From Brevibacillus sp. DP1.3A (GTDB lineage: Bacteria; Bacillota; Bacilli; Brevibacillales; Brevibacillaceae): DNA of 64,000 nucleotides. Each line of letters begins with the position of its first letter. Position 1 is the stretch's first letter. A program made the position numbers and the translations under genes. The notes beneath the pieces were generated by a model, which did not search any database, was not told the DNA's origin, and saw only the letters and a list, made by a program, of their open reading frames with translations. Where the stretch lies: contig NZ_CP085876.1 of assembly GCF_013284245.2 (NCBI RefSeq), positions 5,652,001 to 5,716,000 of the forward strand. The letters are read 5' to 3'. Shown here in pieces: positions 42,061-50,672 of the stretch.

Positions 42061-42980
42061 TGGCAATGATCGAGACCATACAGTTGAACAAGCGCTTTGG
42101 CAATCGCACGGTCGTGAATGACGTCAGTCTTACTGTGCACAGCGGGGAGATTTTCGGATTCCTCGGTCGAAACGGCGCAGGTAAATCGACCTTTATCAAT
42201 ATGCTGACAGGGATTCTGATTCCGACTGCGGGCACCATTCGCATGTTTGAAGAAGATGCCCATACAGAGGGATGGAAAAAACGAATTGGCGTACTGCCAG
42301 ATTACTCCACCTTCTACGACCATTTATCTCCTGCGGAGCACCTGCACTATTTCGCTCAGGTAAAAGGCGTCACACTGACAAAGGAAGAATGCATGCGCAT
42401 CCTGACAGACGTTGAGCTTGAGGAGCATGCATCCCGCAAAGCCAAAACCTTTTCCTTCGGGATGAAAAAGAAGCTGGGTATTGCCCAAGCATTAGTCGGA
42501 GACCCGGAGCTCATCTTCCTTGATGAACCTACTTCTGGCGTAGATGTCGAATCAGGCCTGCATATTCAAAATTTGCTGCGCAAGCTCCATCAACAAGGAA
42601 AAACGATCTTCATGACCTCGCACAATTTGAATGAAGTCGAGAAAATCTGTACGCGCATCGCCATTATGAAAAGCGGAAAAATCAGTTCACTCGGCACACT
42701 CGATGAGCTGCAAGCTGCCCATCAGGCATGGCGATCTGTGCATGTACGTCACTCAGCTTTTGCTACGGAGGATTCTGGAAACCTGCGCACCTTTATTGAG
42801 TCCCTCGGGCGCAATACGATTTGGGAAGACGGGCGTCTCTCGATCCAGGTCGATGATGATCAAAAAGTGGCAACTCTCGTTCGTGCTCTTGTTCAGGCAC
42901 GCGTGGATATTTATGGCGTGAACGTTGAAGTCCCTTCGCTCGAACGAATTTTTATGGGGGAAGAGTCTCATGATGCTTAA
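42060..42980 (+). CDS. ABC transporter ATP-binding protein
   Basis: A 306-aa ATPase of the CcmA/NosF type with Walker A GRNGAGKST (about 40-48), signature FSFGMKKKLGIA, Walker B LIFLDEPTSGVD and switch His in MTSHNLNEVEK. A C-terminal regulatory tail of about 90 residues follows. The ATG overlaps the permease TAA (TAATG), and GGAGGG lies before it. It forms the motor of the ABC-2 exporter. Confidence 0.93.
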   Translation: MAMIETIQLNKRFGNRTVVNDVSLTVHSGEIFGFLGRNGAGKSTFINMLTGILIPTAGTIRMFEEDAHTEGWKKRIGVLPDYSTFYDHLSPAEHLHYFAQVKGVTLTKEECMRILTDVELEEHASRKAKTFSFGMKKKLGIAQALVGDPELIFLDEPTSGVDVESGLHIQNLLRKLHQQGKTIFMTSHNLNEVEKICTRIAIMKSGKISSLGTLDELQAAHQAWRSVHVRHSAFATEDSGNLRTFIESLGRNTIWEDGRLSIQVDDDQKVATLVRALVQARVDIYGVNVEVPSLERIFMGEESHDA

Positions 42981-43167
42981 TCTCGTTTTTGCCCTGCTCC
43001 TATCCGGGATGCTGCTTTTCAACATCTCGATAGGAAAAAGCATGACCACCGGAAGTATGTCAATCACAATTGGCCTGATTGTCCTCAATCTCATCTTTTT
43101 CATCACAAAGTATAGGAAGAGTCAGCATGAAAAAATGAAAGATCAGGTTAGTAGATACGAACGATAA
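42970..43167 (+). CDS. Small membrane protein (65 aa)
   Basis: Starts at ATG 42970 inside the end of the ATPase gene (11-base overlap), after GGGGGAAGAG. It has two hydrophobic segments (LNLVFALLLSGMLLF and MSITIGLIVLNLIFF) and a basic, charged tail. No family recognised. Its tight coupling to the ABC-2 genes suggests an accessory subunit. Confidence 0.7.
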   Translation: MMLNLVFALLLSGMLLFNISIGKSMTTGSMSITIGLIVLNLIFFITKYRKSQHEKMKDQVSRYER

Positions 43168-43197
43168 TCAGGCTCATGTAAATGGGGGAAGATTCGC

Positions 43198-43383
43198 ATG
43201 GCCAGTAGGTATCTGGAGTTTGCCATTATCCTGACAGGGATTTTGTTGTATAAAATCTTTTGGGGTAATCTTACACCGGGAGCTATCGGGATTTTAATTG
43301 GGCTGATTATTGTTACTCTCATCCTTTTCATGAGAAAGCAGTACGCAAAACGCCAGGAACAAAAGAAGCAAGAAAATATTTAG
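43198..43383 (+). CDS. Small membrane protein (61 aa)
   Basis: A TGGGGGAAG site precedes ATG 43198. Two membrane segments (YLEFAIILTGILLYKIF and GAIGILIGLIIVTLILF) and a Lys/Gln-rich C-terminus are seen. It has the same layout as the preceding 65-aa protein, so the two may be distant duplicates. It is the last gene of the ABC-2 operon. Confidence 0.7.
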   Translation: MASRYLEFAIILTGILLYKIFWGNLTPGAIGILIGLIIVTLILFMRKQYAKRQEQKKQENI

Positions 43384-43457
43384 AAAAAAGCAGCTTGATT
43401 GCCACCGAAAACAGCCTGCAAGTTATGCGGCTATGGGGCAATGGGCTGCTTTTTTCT
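43384..43457. terminator. Long bidirectional terminator
   Basis: AAAAAAGCAGC (43384-43394) and GCTGCTTTTTT (43445-43455), with inner ATTGCC and GGCAAT arms, form a long hairpin between convergent genes. Confidence 0.8.
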
Positions 43458-44160
43458 ACAAGATTGCGAGAAGCTGATCCAGCCGTTCAATGACAGCGAG
43501 TGGCTGATGCTTGGAAGTAGGCTTCTTCCCTCGAGGATTGATCCAGACTGCTGAGAAGCCTGCGTCCATCGCGCCTGCTACATCTGCCTCCCACGTATCT
43601 CCAACGAACAGCACCTGCTTGCTCTCAACACCGAGCTTTTCACGAACATGTTCATATATGCGTAGATCAGGCTTATGATGTCCGATCATTTCGGAGATAA
43701 ACACCCGCTCCCGAGGAAAATACGTAGACAACCCCAACCGCTCCACTTTGATAAAAGCCATATCGACAGGGCCATTGGTGACAATCCCTAGCGTATGCTC
43801 TTCTGCCAACTTCGCAATGGTAGACTGAACAGTGACATCTGGCTGGACTGCATCCATACATGCCGCCTGATAGGCGCGTTGGAAATCGTCGACCTGCTCC
43901 ACTTCAATCTGTCGGTTACAATCAGCCATGGCTCGCTGAAAACGTAACCTTCTGTATTGCGTAAAATCGTAGCGTTTGGCAATCACATCGACCCACAAAT
44001 CATCTCCGTGGCGCCGCAGAGCCTCAAGAAATTTCTCTTGGTCTAGTTCTGCTGTAAGTGCATGGGTCGCAATCGTCTGTTGCATCCCTTTCTCCCAGCA
44101 AGCTGAAAAATCGAAGAGAGTGTCGTCGAGATCAAATAGGATTGTCGTAAATTTGGACAT
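43456..44160 (-). CDS. HAD family hydrolase (YjjG-like)
   Basis: A 234-aa phosphatase with motif I ILFDLDDTLFDF (nucleophile Asp near 10), motif II IVTNGP, motif III Lys before DLRIYEHV, and motif IV VGDTWEADVAGA. YjjG/YfnB-type enzymes hydrolyse non-canonical pyrimidine nucleotides. The ATG at 44160 gives the family start; upstream in-frame ATGs add an unlikely extension. The ribosome site (GGAAGGGGAAGC) is somewhat distant. Confidence 0.87.
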   Translation of the reverse strand: MSKFTTILFDLDDTLFDFSACWEKGMQQTIATHALTAELDQEKFLEALRRHGDDLWVDVIAKRYDFTQYRRLRFQRAMADCNRQIEVEQVDDFQRAYQAACMDAVQPDVTVQSTIAKLAEEHTLGIVTNGPVDMAFIKVERLGLSTYFPRERVFISEMIGHHKPDLRIYEHVREKLGVESKQVLFVGDTWEADVAGAMDAGFSAVWINPRGKKPTSKHQPLAVIERLDQLLAIL

Positions 44161-44260
44161 GGCTGGATTGCTTCCCCTTCCTTTTTTTCTTGCTGTTTTC
44201 ATTGTGCATATGACTCTGTCTTTTGTTATGATCATTGTAACGGAAAAAGGAGGTGGAAAC

Positions 44261-44557
44261 ATGTCTAACGAAAAACTGGATATTTTGATAGAGGGTATGA
44301 ATGAGTTGCGTCTGGTTGCTCATGCTCTTATGGATCGGCAGGACGAATTGGATGCCAAGATGGACGCTTTGACTATGGACGTTCACCTGTTAAAAGCCGA
44401 CGTTGCCGAACTGAAGCAAGATGTTGCTGAGTTAAAGCAGGATGTTTCTGAGTTAAAGGAAGGTCAAGATCGCCATGAGCGTATCTTGGAGACATTGGCG
44501 CTGCGTGCTCTCGAATGGAATAATTTCCGCCGCGATTTCATTCGCAAGTCATCCTGA
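44261..44557 (+). CDS. Coiled-coil protein with heptad repeats (98 aa)
   Basis: AAAGGAGGTGG precedes ATG 44261. About residues 35-75 form a perfect coiled coil with repeats of the unit VAELKQD (three copies, encoded by 21-base DNA repeats at about 44399-44461). There is no membrane segment. Similar short proteins occur widely in Bacillales without known function. It is divergent from the HAD gene. Confidence 0.75.
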   Translation: MSNEKLDILIEGMNELRLVAHALMDRQDELDAKMDALTMDVHLLKADVAELKQDVAELKQDVSELKEGQDRHERILETLALRALEWNNFRRDFIRKSS

Positions 44558-44562
44558 TACCT

Positions 44563-44973
44563 TTAGCTTTTAGGCAATTCCACAAGCAGTGTCTCTTTCA
44601 ACTCAACTGGCAAAGAAATAGACTGGCGTGTATTCGCATCGATCATGACCATTGTCACATCGGCGTCCGCCACTAATACATCTGCAGCGTTGTACAGCTC
44701 CTGGCGGATGACGAAGCTTTTTTCACCCACCTTGACCACCGTAGTTATCGCCGTTACCTCTTCACGCATCTTCAACTCTTTGCGGTAGTTAATGTTAATA
44801 TTGACCACTACCGGCATGATGGCCCGTCGCCTCAATTCATCCAGCGTAAATCCTTGCTCCCATATCCACTCAAAACGCGCCCACTCCATGTACTCTAAAT
44901 ACTTGGCATTGTTCACATGTCCGATTACGTCAATATCAGTAGAACGAACAGTTAGATGATAGCGATGAGCCAT
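44563..44973 (-). CDS. Acyl-CoA thioesterase (4HBT, hotdog fold)
   Basis: A 136-aa hotdog protein with the catalytic loop TDIDVIGHVNNAKYLEYMEWARFEW, split as TDIDVIGHVNNAKY and LEYMEWARFEW (active Asp near 15). It hydrolyses acyl-CoA thioesters, with chain specificity unknown. The ATG at 44973 follows AAGGAGTG; a GTG at 44982 overlaps that site. It lies tail-to-tail with the coiled-coil gene, with only five bases between the stops. Confidence 0.9.
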   Translation of the reverse strand: MAHRYHLTVRSTDIDVIGHVNNAKYLEYMEWARFEWIWEQGFTLDELRRRAIMPVVVNININYRKELKMREEVTAITTVVKVGEKSFVIRQELYNAADVLVADADVTMVMIDANTRQSISLPVELKETLLVELPKS

Positions 44974-45114
44974 CGTTCTCACTCCTTGTTTTTCTTCAGT
45001 ATAACGAATTCAAGTTGCTGAGTGAATATTCATTCAAAATATTCCGAATGATCATGCTGTTCTTTCCTGAACTTTTTCCTATAATAAAAAATAAACGCCA
45101 GAAAGGAAGATTGG

Positions 45115-45570
45115 ATGTTCGAACAAGAACTATTGCCGACCTTGCAAACAGCTCGCTCCCGGTATCAGGATGCACTCGTCCATTTGAAAGAAGCCGAGCT
45201 TGGCTGGAAGCTGGCTCCGGGCTCCAATTCCATCGGATTTTTGATTCATCACATCGCGGAAGTTGAATATCGATTTTGTATGATGTTTTTCGGAAGAGCA
45301 ATCCCGTCCGAAATCACCCTCACTACAATTGGACCTGTAAAGGATGAAGGAAATTTTACCGACTTGTCTGCCTTGCTTGCTTTCAAAGATGCTGCCTACC
45401 ATCACTTGCTGGATTCTTTGGCTGCCCTGCCAAAAGACGCGTGGGACATCCCCTGTGAAGCACCAATTGCCACGTTGACTCCCCGTCAGGCACTTGGTCG
45501 TCTGATCTATCATATGGGCTACCACGGCGGGCAGATTGGACTTATCCGCAAGTACGGAGGATCTCAATGA
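45115..45570 (+). CDS. DinB family protein
   Basis: A 151-aa four-helix protein. Metal-site histidines are in FLIHHIAEVEYRF (near 47) and IYHMGYHGGQIGLI (two His near 134 and 138), the three-His pattern of the DinB/YfiT superfamily. These are metal-dependent enzymes or thiol transferases (bacillithiol-linked in Bacilli). AGGAAGATTGG precedes the ATG. It overlaps the next gene by four bases. Confidence 0.88.
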   Translation: MFEQELLPTLQTARSRYQDALVHLKEAELGWKLAPGSNSIGFLIHHIAEVEYRFCMMFFGRAIPSEITLTTIGPVKDEGNFTDLSALLAFKDAAYHHLLDSLAALPKDAWDIPCEAPIATLTPRQALGRLIYHMGYHGGQIGLIRKYGGSQ

Positions 45571-46085
45571 GTCTCATTCTGACAGGTGAGCGGCTCATCA
45601 TTCGCGAATTGCTGCGCGAGGACTTACCCGACTTACTCGCCACCTACAACAGTAACCCAAGGTACAATCAGCTTCGAAACGGCACGAGCACTGTAAGTCT
45701 TGCTGAACTGCAAGCCGAATATGACGCCACGATAAGCATACCTTCCGGGCATTGGCTCGCCATTACTCGTGAAGGTACGATCATCGGAGTCATCCATATC
45801 GTCCTCTCCAGTGAACACGATCCAAAAAGCTGGATTAGTCTCTTGCTTCTGCATGCCGATTATCAGCAGCAGGGCTTTGGAAAAGAGGTAGTTACACTCA
45901 TGGAAGCCTACTGCATCCAGCATGGTAGTCAGCATGTTCATCACGGTGTCATTGCGCATAATGAACCCGCTCTTCTTTTCTGGGGGCGGCTTGGCTATGA
46001 GCAGTATCGTCAGGTGGAGGCACCAGTCGGTCGGCTGACACAACCGGTGCTGCTGGTAGCCAAGTGGCTAACCCCTACAAAGTAA
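45567..46085 (+). CDS. GNAT family N-acetyltransferase
   Basis: A 172-aa protein of the RimJ/RimL-like GNAT branch. Features are LTGERLIIRELLREDLPDLLATY at the start, LLLHADYQQQGFGKEVVTLMEAY (acetyl-CoA loop QQQGFG) and PALLFWGRLGYEQYR. It is coupled to the DinB gene (ATGA overlap). The substrate is unknown. Confidence 0.88.
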   Translation: MSLILTGERLIIRELLREDLPDLLATYNSNPRYNQLRNGTSTVSLAELQAEYDATISIPSGHWLAITREGTIIGVIHIVLSSEHDPKSWISLLLLHADYQQQGFGKEVVTLMEAYCIQHGSQHVHHGVIAHNEPALLFWGRLGYEQYRQVEAPVGRLTQPVLLVAKWLTPTK

Positions 46086-46098
46086 GGAGGTGAACGAT

Positions 46099-46146
46099 AT
46101 GAACCGTCGCCTTTTTGAAAATGATGTGCCCACCCTCCTCTCCTAG
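46099..46146 (+). CDS. Possible leader peptide (15 aa)
   Basis: A perfect AAGGAGGTG site stands before ATG 46099. The frame MNRRLFENDVPTLLS ends at TAG 46144-46146. A hairpin then follows before the EamA gene. It could be a regulatory leader peptide. Confidence 0.35.
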   Translation: MNRRLFENDVPTLLS

Positions 46147-46182
46147 TCGGTGAGGAAGAGGTTCTCTTACTGCCTCCCGGCT

Positions 46183-46219
46183 ACGGAATAACACTCGAAT
46201 GATTAAATCATTATTCCGG
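46183..46219 (+). promoter_or_regulatory. Hairpin before the EamA gene
   Basis: CGGAATA and TATTCCG flank an inner ATGATT and AATCAT stem. The right arm ends just before the GGGAGGG ribosome site, so it might affect translation. Confidence 0.4.
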
Positions 46220-46231
46220 GAGGGACTTGTT

Positions 46232-47191
46232 ATGTCACAATCACAATGGAAGCAAATGTTTTTTGGGGCTGTCTGCCTAACTCTCGCCGCAGCGATCTGG
46301 GGCGGTGTTTATGTCGTCAGCAAGGTCGTGTTGGAAGTGATTCCACCGTTCACTCTATTGATTTTGCGCTTTTGCATTGCTTTAGTCGTGTTGGGGGCAT
46401 TTACCGTTGCTCGCAAGGAGCGTGTCTCGAAAAAGGATTATCCTCTACTGATGGTCATCGCCTTCGTCGGGGTCACGATCTCCATCGCCGCGCAATTTCT
46501 TGGTACCAAGCTGTCTACTGCCCACATGGGTGCATTGATTACCTCTGCATCACCTGCCTTTATTGCCATTTTTGCGGTCTGGCTATTAAAGGAGCGCATC
46601 CATCTAAAGCAGGCAGCGGGTATTTTGCTAGCGACGATTGGTGTGATTATCGTCATCGGTGTTCCAGATCAAGCTGACGCCCAGTCTTCCCTGGCAGGCA
46701 ACCTGATTTTGTTCGTAGCAGCGATTAGCTGGGGATTGTATACCGTTCTCAGTAAAAAGGCAACGCAGCGCTATTCGTCTCTGCTCGTCACTACCTACGT
46801 AGCATTGTTTGGCATCATCTTTACGAGTCCGCTTATGTTTTGGGAGCTGTCTGTCACGCCTATCTCCTGGCAATTTGGTTGGGACATCTGGGCAGGCGTC
46901 CTCTATATCGGGATGATTTCTACCGCAGGTGCTTTTTATTTGTGGAACAAAGGCTTCGAGCTGATGCCCGCAGGGAGTGGGGCCGGATTCTTTTTTGTTC
47001 AGCCCATTGTCGGTGCATTTTTAGGCTGGCTGTTGCTGCATGAGCATTTGAGTGTCAGCTTTTTCGCTGGCGGCGCATTTATTTTCCTTGGTGTCGCCTT
47101 GTCCACTCTGCGTACACGTGAATCGGCCAAAAATAAACAAGAAACGACGGAGGAACATCCTCTCCCCCATTACAACGAGAAGCAAGGCTAA
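46232..47191 (+). CDS. EamA/DMT family transporter
   Basis: A 319-aa protein with ten membrane segments as two EamA repeats (AAAIWGGVYVVSKVVLEVIPPF near the start; ILFVAAISWGLYTVLSKKATQRY in the second half). The family exports amino acids and metabolites, or drugs. ATG 46232 follows GGGAGGG; ATG 46199 lacks a site. A short leader frame and hairpin precede it. Confidence 0.92.
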   Translation: MSQSQWKQMFFGAVCLTLAAAIWGGVYVVSKVVLEVIPPFTLLILRFCIALVVLGAFTVARKERVSKKDYPLLMVIAFVGVTISIAAQFLGTKLSTAHMGALITSASPAFIAIFAVWLLKERIHLKQAAGILLATIGVIIVIGVPDQADAQSSLAGNLILFVAAISWGLYTVLSKKATQRYSSLLVTTYVALFGIIFTSPLMFWELSVTPISWQFGWDIWAGVLYIGMISTAGAFYLWNKGFELMPAGSGAGFFFVQPIVGAFLGWLLLHEHLSVSFFAGGAFIFLGVALSTLRTRESAKNKQETTEEHPLPHYNEKQG

Positions 47192-47213
47192 AAATCATGT
47201 TTGCGTACATGCT

Positions 47214-47250
47214 ACGAGGGCTTCCCATTCGTTGGGAAGCCCTCGTTCTC
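47214..47250. terminator. Bidirectional terminator
   Basis: A perfect 14-bp stem (47214-47227 with 47233-47246) separates the convergent EamA and S66 genes. Confidence 0.85.
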
Positions 47251-47256
47251 TTATGC

Positions 47257-48276
47257 TTATGGACGAAAATATTGCCGTACGCTTCCTTTTTCGAAAGTCA
47301 GCTCCACTTCAGCAAATGCTCCATTAATAAACGTGATTTGCGGCGGCATATGCCCACAATCTACATCGTAAAGAACAGGGACTTGCAGCTCAGCAGCCAG
47401 CTCCTGATAGACGTCTTCCACCGTATAGCCTTCGACCGCCTGATTCGCTGGACTGCGCCCAAACATGATCCCCGCACAATGATCGAACCATCCGGCCAGC
47501 TTCATTTGTACCAAAGATCTGCGCAGATCAGTCGTAGAAAGCTCACAGTTTTCCAAATACCAGATGATCGCTTCATTCCCGATCTGTTCTTTTTGAAACG
47601 TCTGTACGTCCCCATACGGTGTGCCGATCACATGCCGAATGCTATCGATACAGCCGCCAAGTAGCCGTCCCTGCATGTTTACGTGGGGAGTAGTCTCTGT
47701 GGTTTTCCATACAGTCGGTTCTGTTAGGTGAAAGATATGCGGCGAAGGACTCGTATGCTGCCATTCCTTTTGATACATCGGAGAAGAGTACTGCATGATC
47801 GACTCGCCCTTTTGTGTTGACAGAACCGTTTCCCACATGGCGGTCGTCTCATCCATTTCTGCTCCACGCAAATCCATCAGATTCGTCCCATGGGCCGTAG
47901 CCATCCCCGTTTTTAATGTAATCGCGAGCAACAGTACACTCACATCTGAATAGCCTAACACCCATTTGGGTTGCATGGACTGAAAATCAAGCTTGTCTAA
48001 AATCTCAATCAGCAGCTCGCCACCCCAGGGAGGAATGATGATATCGACGTCTACATCTTGCATCAAGGAGTTGAATTCGACTGCGCGATTTGTGGCAGGA
48101 GCTGACTTGGCTTTTTCCTGTGTCCAGACTGTATTTTTGCAAACGATGGAATACCCCCTGCTCTCCATACGACTGCATGCCAGCCTGATTAGTTCATGCA
48201 AATACTCTGGTACACCTGATGATGGCGCAGTTACCCCTATAGTAGCGCCCTTTTTCAACGATGGATACGTGATCAT
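47257..48276 (-). CDS. S66 family LD-carboxypeptidase-like protein
   Basis: A 339-aa member of the MccF/LdcA family. The nucleophile Ser is in VLGYSDVSVLLLAI (near 113); Glu and His of the triad are near NCEL and DVDCGHMPPQ. Such enzymes trim tetrapeptides of the wall or cleave microcin C-type antibiotics. ATG 48276 follows GGGAGGGAG; the longer frame is not needed. The size favours the MccF-like group. Confidence 0.88.
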   Translation of the reverse strand: MITYPSLKKGATIGVTAPSSGVPEYLHELIRLACSRMESRGYSIVCKNTVWTQEKAKSAPATNRAVEFNSLMQDVDVDIIIPPWGGELLIEILDKLDFQSMQPKWVLGYSDVSVLLLAITLKTGMATAHGTNLMDLRGAEMDETTAMWETVLSTQKGESIMQYSSPMYQKEWQHTSPSPHIFHLTEPTVWKTTETTPHVNMQGRLLGGCIDSIRHVIGTPYGDVQTFQKEQIGNEAIIWYLENCELSTTDLRRSLVQMKLAGWFDHCAGIMFGRSPANQAVEGYTVEDVYQELAAELQVPVLYDVDCGHMPPQITFINGAFAEVELTFEKGSVRQYFRP

Positions 48277-48395
48277 GCTTCTCCCTCCCGCTATGTATGA
48301 TTTTGGATAATCATACCACATACCACCAAGGCATTTTTCAGGCTTTCTGTATCACTATTGATTAAGAACATACTGGTTTTAAAAAGCTGCGAATG
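48277..48395. other. Promoter region of the S66 gene
   Basis: An AT-rich stretch without a reading frame. It should hold the promoter of the S66 gene. No sharp -10/-35 pair is evident. Confidence 0.35.
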
Positions 48396-48590
48396 GAGAA
48401 GTGCATTTCCAGTCATAGCGCCTCTGGAGCCCACCCAGCTCTGAAATAAATGGTGGGGAATTTCAGCTTCACTTATGAAATCCTTCATGAAACTTCTACG
48501 TTTGAAGCGCTCCCGCCATTTAATTCGGAGCGGACAGTCCACACCCTCAGTAGGGCGTAGGCCGAAGCGTAGACTGGAAATGCACTTCTC
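48396..48590 (-). repeat. Structured repeat element, copy A
   Basis: It is bounded by a perfect 19-bp inverted repeat (48396-48414 with 48572-48590). It shares long identical blocks with copy B at 60754-60956, including 29 identical bases at 48553-48581. Inner hairpins are 48448-48457 with 48512-48521, and 48460-48465 with 48476-48481. Some similarity extends outward (AGCTG near 48385, CGGCT near 48598). On the minus strand it follows the terminator of the lipoprotein gene. No protein is credible in it. It may be a non-coding RNA or a MITE. Confidence 0.8.
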
Positions 48591-48615
48591 ATCACTACGG
48601 CTACTTTTCTTAGAC

Positions 48616-48641
48616 AAAAAAAAAGACGGCCTATAGCCGTC
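48616..48641 (-). terminator. Terminator of the lipoprotein gene
   Basis: GACGGC (48625-48630) pairs with GCCGTC (48636-48641). On the minus strand nine T residues follow. Confidence 0.88.
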
Positions 48642-48708
48642 ATCAAGGTATATAAAACGGGAGGGAAGTAGAGGAGTTCAAACAAACGTGTTTCCAGTTC
48701 GTGAATGA

Positions 48709-49080
48709 TTACTTCTTGCTGGCGTCAGTCGTTGTAGACTGTCCAGTGGAACCGCTGCTTTCGGTTCCCGCAGCACTAGGCGATCCAGTGCTGGTACCTG
48801 CATCAGAATTGGCATCTGTCGCAGGTGCTTCCGTAGACGAACCTGTGCCCGTCGATGCATCAGAGCTGTCCGCAGACGCATCCGTTGTAGACTGATCTTG
48901 CGAAACCGAGCTATCGGTCGATTGTCCGCTATCAGTAGTGGAGGACCCCGGAGCGGTTTCGCTTGTCGTGCCCTCTGGTTGTGTCGCCGGTTCAGGAGTT
49001 CCTGTTGTGTCAGAGCAGGCAACCAAGCTGCCAGACAGGAGTAATGCGACAGTGGCAATGGAGAACCATTTTTTGTTCAT
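48709..49080 (-). CDS. Ser/Thr/Asp-rich lipoprotein (123 aa)
   Basis: The signal peptide MNKKWFSIATVALLLSGSLVAC ends in the lipobox LVAC. The mature part of about 100 residues is low complexity (Ser, Thr, Asp, Gly, Ala, Gln, Glu) with no folded domain visible, so it may act as an extended surface spacer. ATG 49080 follows AGGGGAATG. A kinase/regulator pair lies upstream on the same strand, after a gap of 155 bases. Function unknown. Confidence 0.75.
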   Translation of the reverse strand: MNKKWFSIATVALLLSGSLVACSDTTGTPEPATQPEGTTSETAPGSSTTDSGQSTDSSVSQDQSTTDASADSSDASTGTGSSTEAPATDANSDAGTSTGSPSAAGTESSGSTGQSTTTDASKK

Positions 49081-49235
49081 GTTCATTCCCCTTTCATTCC
49101 TTGGCTTCGTGACCTTCTCGCTGTCACACCTATATCGTAACGGGCAAAGATAACCATTCTGTAAGAAAAGTGGGAAAAAACGATGATCAAAATATGAAAA
49201 AAGTATGACCATGATCATTTTGGTCGGATCATAAT

Positions 49236-50672
49236 CTAGTTCTCCGGCTTAATCCTTGGAAGCCAAATCGTAAAAGTACTGCCCTTCCCAGGCGTGCTCT
49301 CCACTCTGCATTTGCCATCATGCAGCTCTACCAGCTCTTTTACAATGGCGAGTCCAAGCCCTGTCCCTTTATTGTTCTTGGAACGTCCCCGATCCACTTT
49401 GAAAAAACGTTCCCAGATGCGATCCAGGTCATCTGCTGCAATTCCCATCCCTGTATCGATCACTTGAATCTGTACGTATTCCTCTTCCAGCGAAGCACGC
49501 ATGCGAATTTCACCTGCAGCCGTAAACTTGAGTGCATTCTTCACCAGATTTTTCAGAATTTGCGCGATCCGGTCCTTATCGGCATAAATTCTCGGCAGCT
49601 CGTCCTCTACCTCTACTCCCATGCGAATCCCTTTTTCCTCTGCTTCTTGATGGAAGGAAAAAGCAACCCGATTCATGACATCTGCCACATCGACAGGGAA
49701 CTTGGCCAGATTTACTTCGTTGTTCTCCAGCTTCATCAAGTCCATCAGGTCATCCACCAAGCGGTTCACTTGCATCGTTTCGGTGTACATCACAGCGTAA
49801 TACTTCTGTCGCGCCTCTTCTTCCTCTACCAAGCCGTCTTGCAACGCCTCGAGAAAACCTTGGATCGCAGTGAGAGGCGTACGCAATTCATGGGAGACAT
49901 TCGCCAAAAAATCATTGCGCACTTGCTCCAGATGATGACGCTCCTGCTCTACCTTCTCCAGCTTCTGTGCCATCGTATTGATCGTTTGCGCCAAGTCGTT
50001 GATCTCGTCAGACGTATCGACCTGGACGCGCTCTGCGTAATTCCCTCGACCAATTTCAGCCGCTGTTCTCTCAATGGTTCGCAATGGGCGGGAGATTGAC
50101 CATGACAAATACGAAACCATGATCGTAGAAAGAAGCACCCCAAACAAGGTCGCCCACAGAATCGACTCGCGCATTTGACCAAAGGTTTTCTCAATTCCTT
50201 CAATCGGCGCGTGCAAAATAATTCCGCCATAGACGTTTTCGCCCTCGCCCCATGGGACGGAGACTGACAACATCGGGTCATCCAGACCTTCGATTTGCAG
50301 CTCGGTTACCGCGCTTTTTCCGTTCAGCACGTTACCCGCGATGGAAACTGCCACGGACTTGCCCGTAAGCATCTCATCCTTCATCGAAGTCGCGACAATT
50401 TTTCCTTCCGTATCAAATAACCAGATGCGGGTATCAAATGACTCGTCCAGCATCGCCAGCTTGTCCAAGAGCCTTTTGTTTACTTCATTGCTGTTATGGA
50501 TAGCGGCATTCACTTTTTTGGCCATCCGCAAAAGCTCTTCTTCTTTAGCATTGTAAATATACTCTTTCGTAAAAAAGGAGAGAACGATCCCTGTAATCCC
50601 TAGCCCCACCAAAACGGTAGCCAAAAAGCTGACCAGCAGTCTGCGGTAGATACTTTTCGACATGCCTAGCAT
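49236..50672 (-). CDS. Sensor histidine kinase with HAMP domain
   Basis: A 478-aa kinase with segments at about 13-33 and 172-195, an extracytoplasmic sensor in between (cache-like: FDTRIWLFDTEGKIVATS), HAMP, the His box FLANVSHELRTPLTAIQGF (about 258), the N box NLVKNALKFTAAG and GTGLGLAIVKEL. It belongs to the ResE/PhoR-like group. Its start overlaps the response-regulator stop (TGATG). Confidence 0.94.
   Translation of the reverse strand: MLGMSKSIYRRLLVSFLATVLVGLGITGIVLSFFTKEYIYNAKEEELLRMAKKVNAAIHNSNEVNKRLLDKLAMLDESFDTRIWLFDTEGKIVATSMKDEMLTGKSVAVSIAGNVLNGKSAVTELQIEGLDDPMLSVSVPWGEGENVYGGIILHAPIEGIEKTFGQMRESILWATLFGVLLSTIMVSYLSWSISRPLRTIERTAAEIGRGNYAERVQVDTSDEINDLAQTINTMAQKLEKVEQERHHLEQVRNDFLANVSHELRTPLTAIQGFLEALQDGLVEEEEARQKYYAVMYTETMQVNRLVDDLMDLMKLENNEVNLAKFPVDVADVMNRVAFSFHQEAEEKGIRMGVEVEDELPRIYADKDRIAQILKNLVKNALKFTAAGEIRMRASLEEEYVQIQVIDTGMGIAADDLDRIWERFFKVDRGRSKNNKGTGLGLAIVKELVELHDGKCRVESTPGKGSTFTIWLPRIKPEN

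Noticed and set aside
48291-48685. Two overlapping minus-strand frames inside repeat copy A
   Set aside because: They follow the conserved repeat blocks. The same blocks in copy B give different translations with stops, and base changes preserve pairing rather than codons.
49320-50099. 259-codon plus-strand frame opposite a histidine kinase
   Set aside because: The kinase motifs on the minus strand are complete; the plus frame has no start site or motifs.
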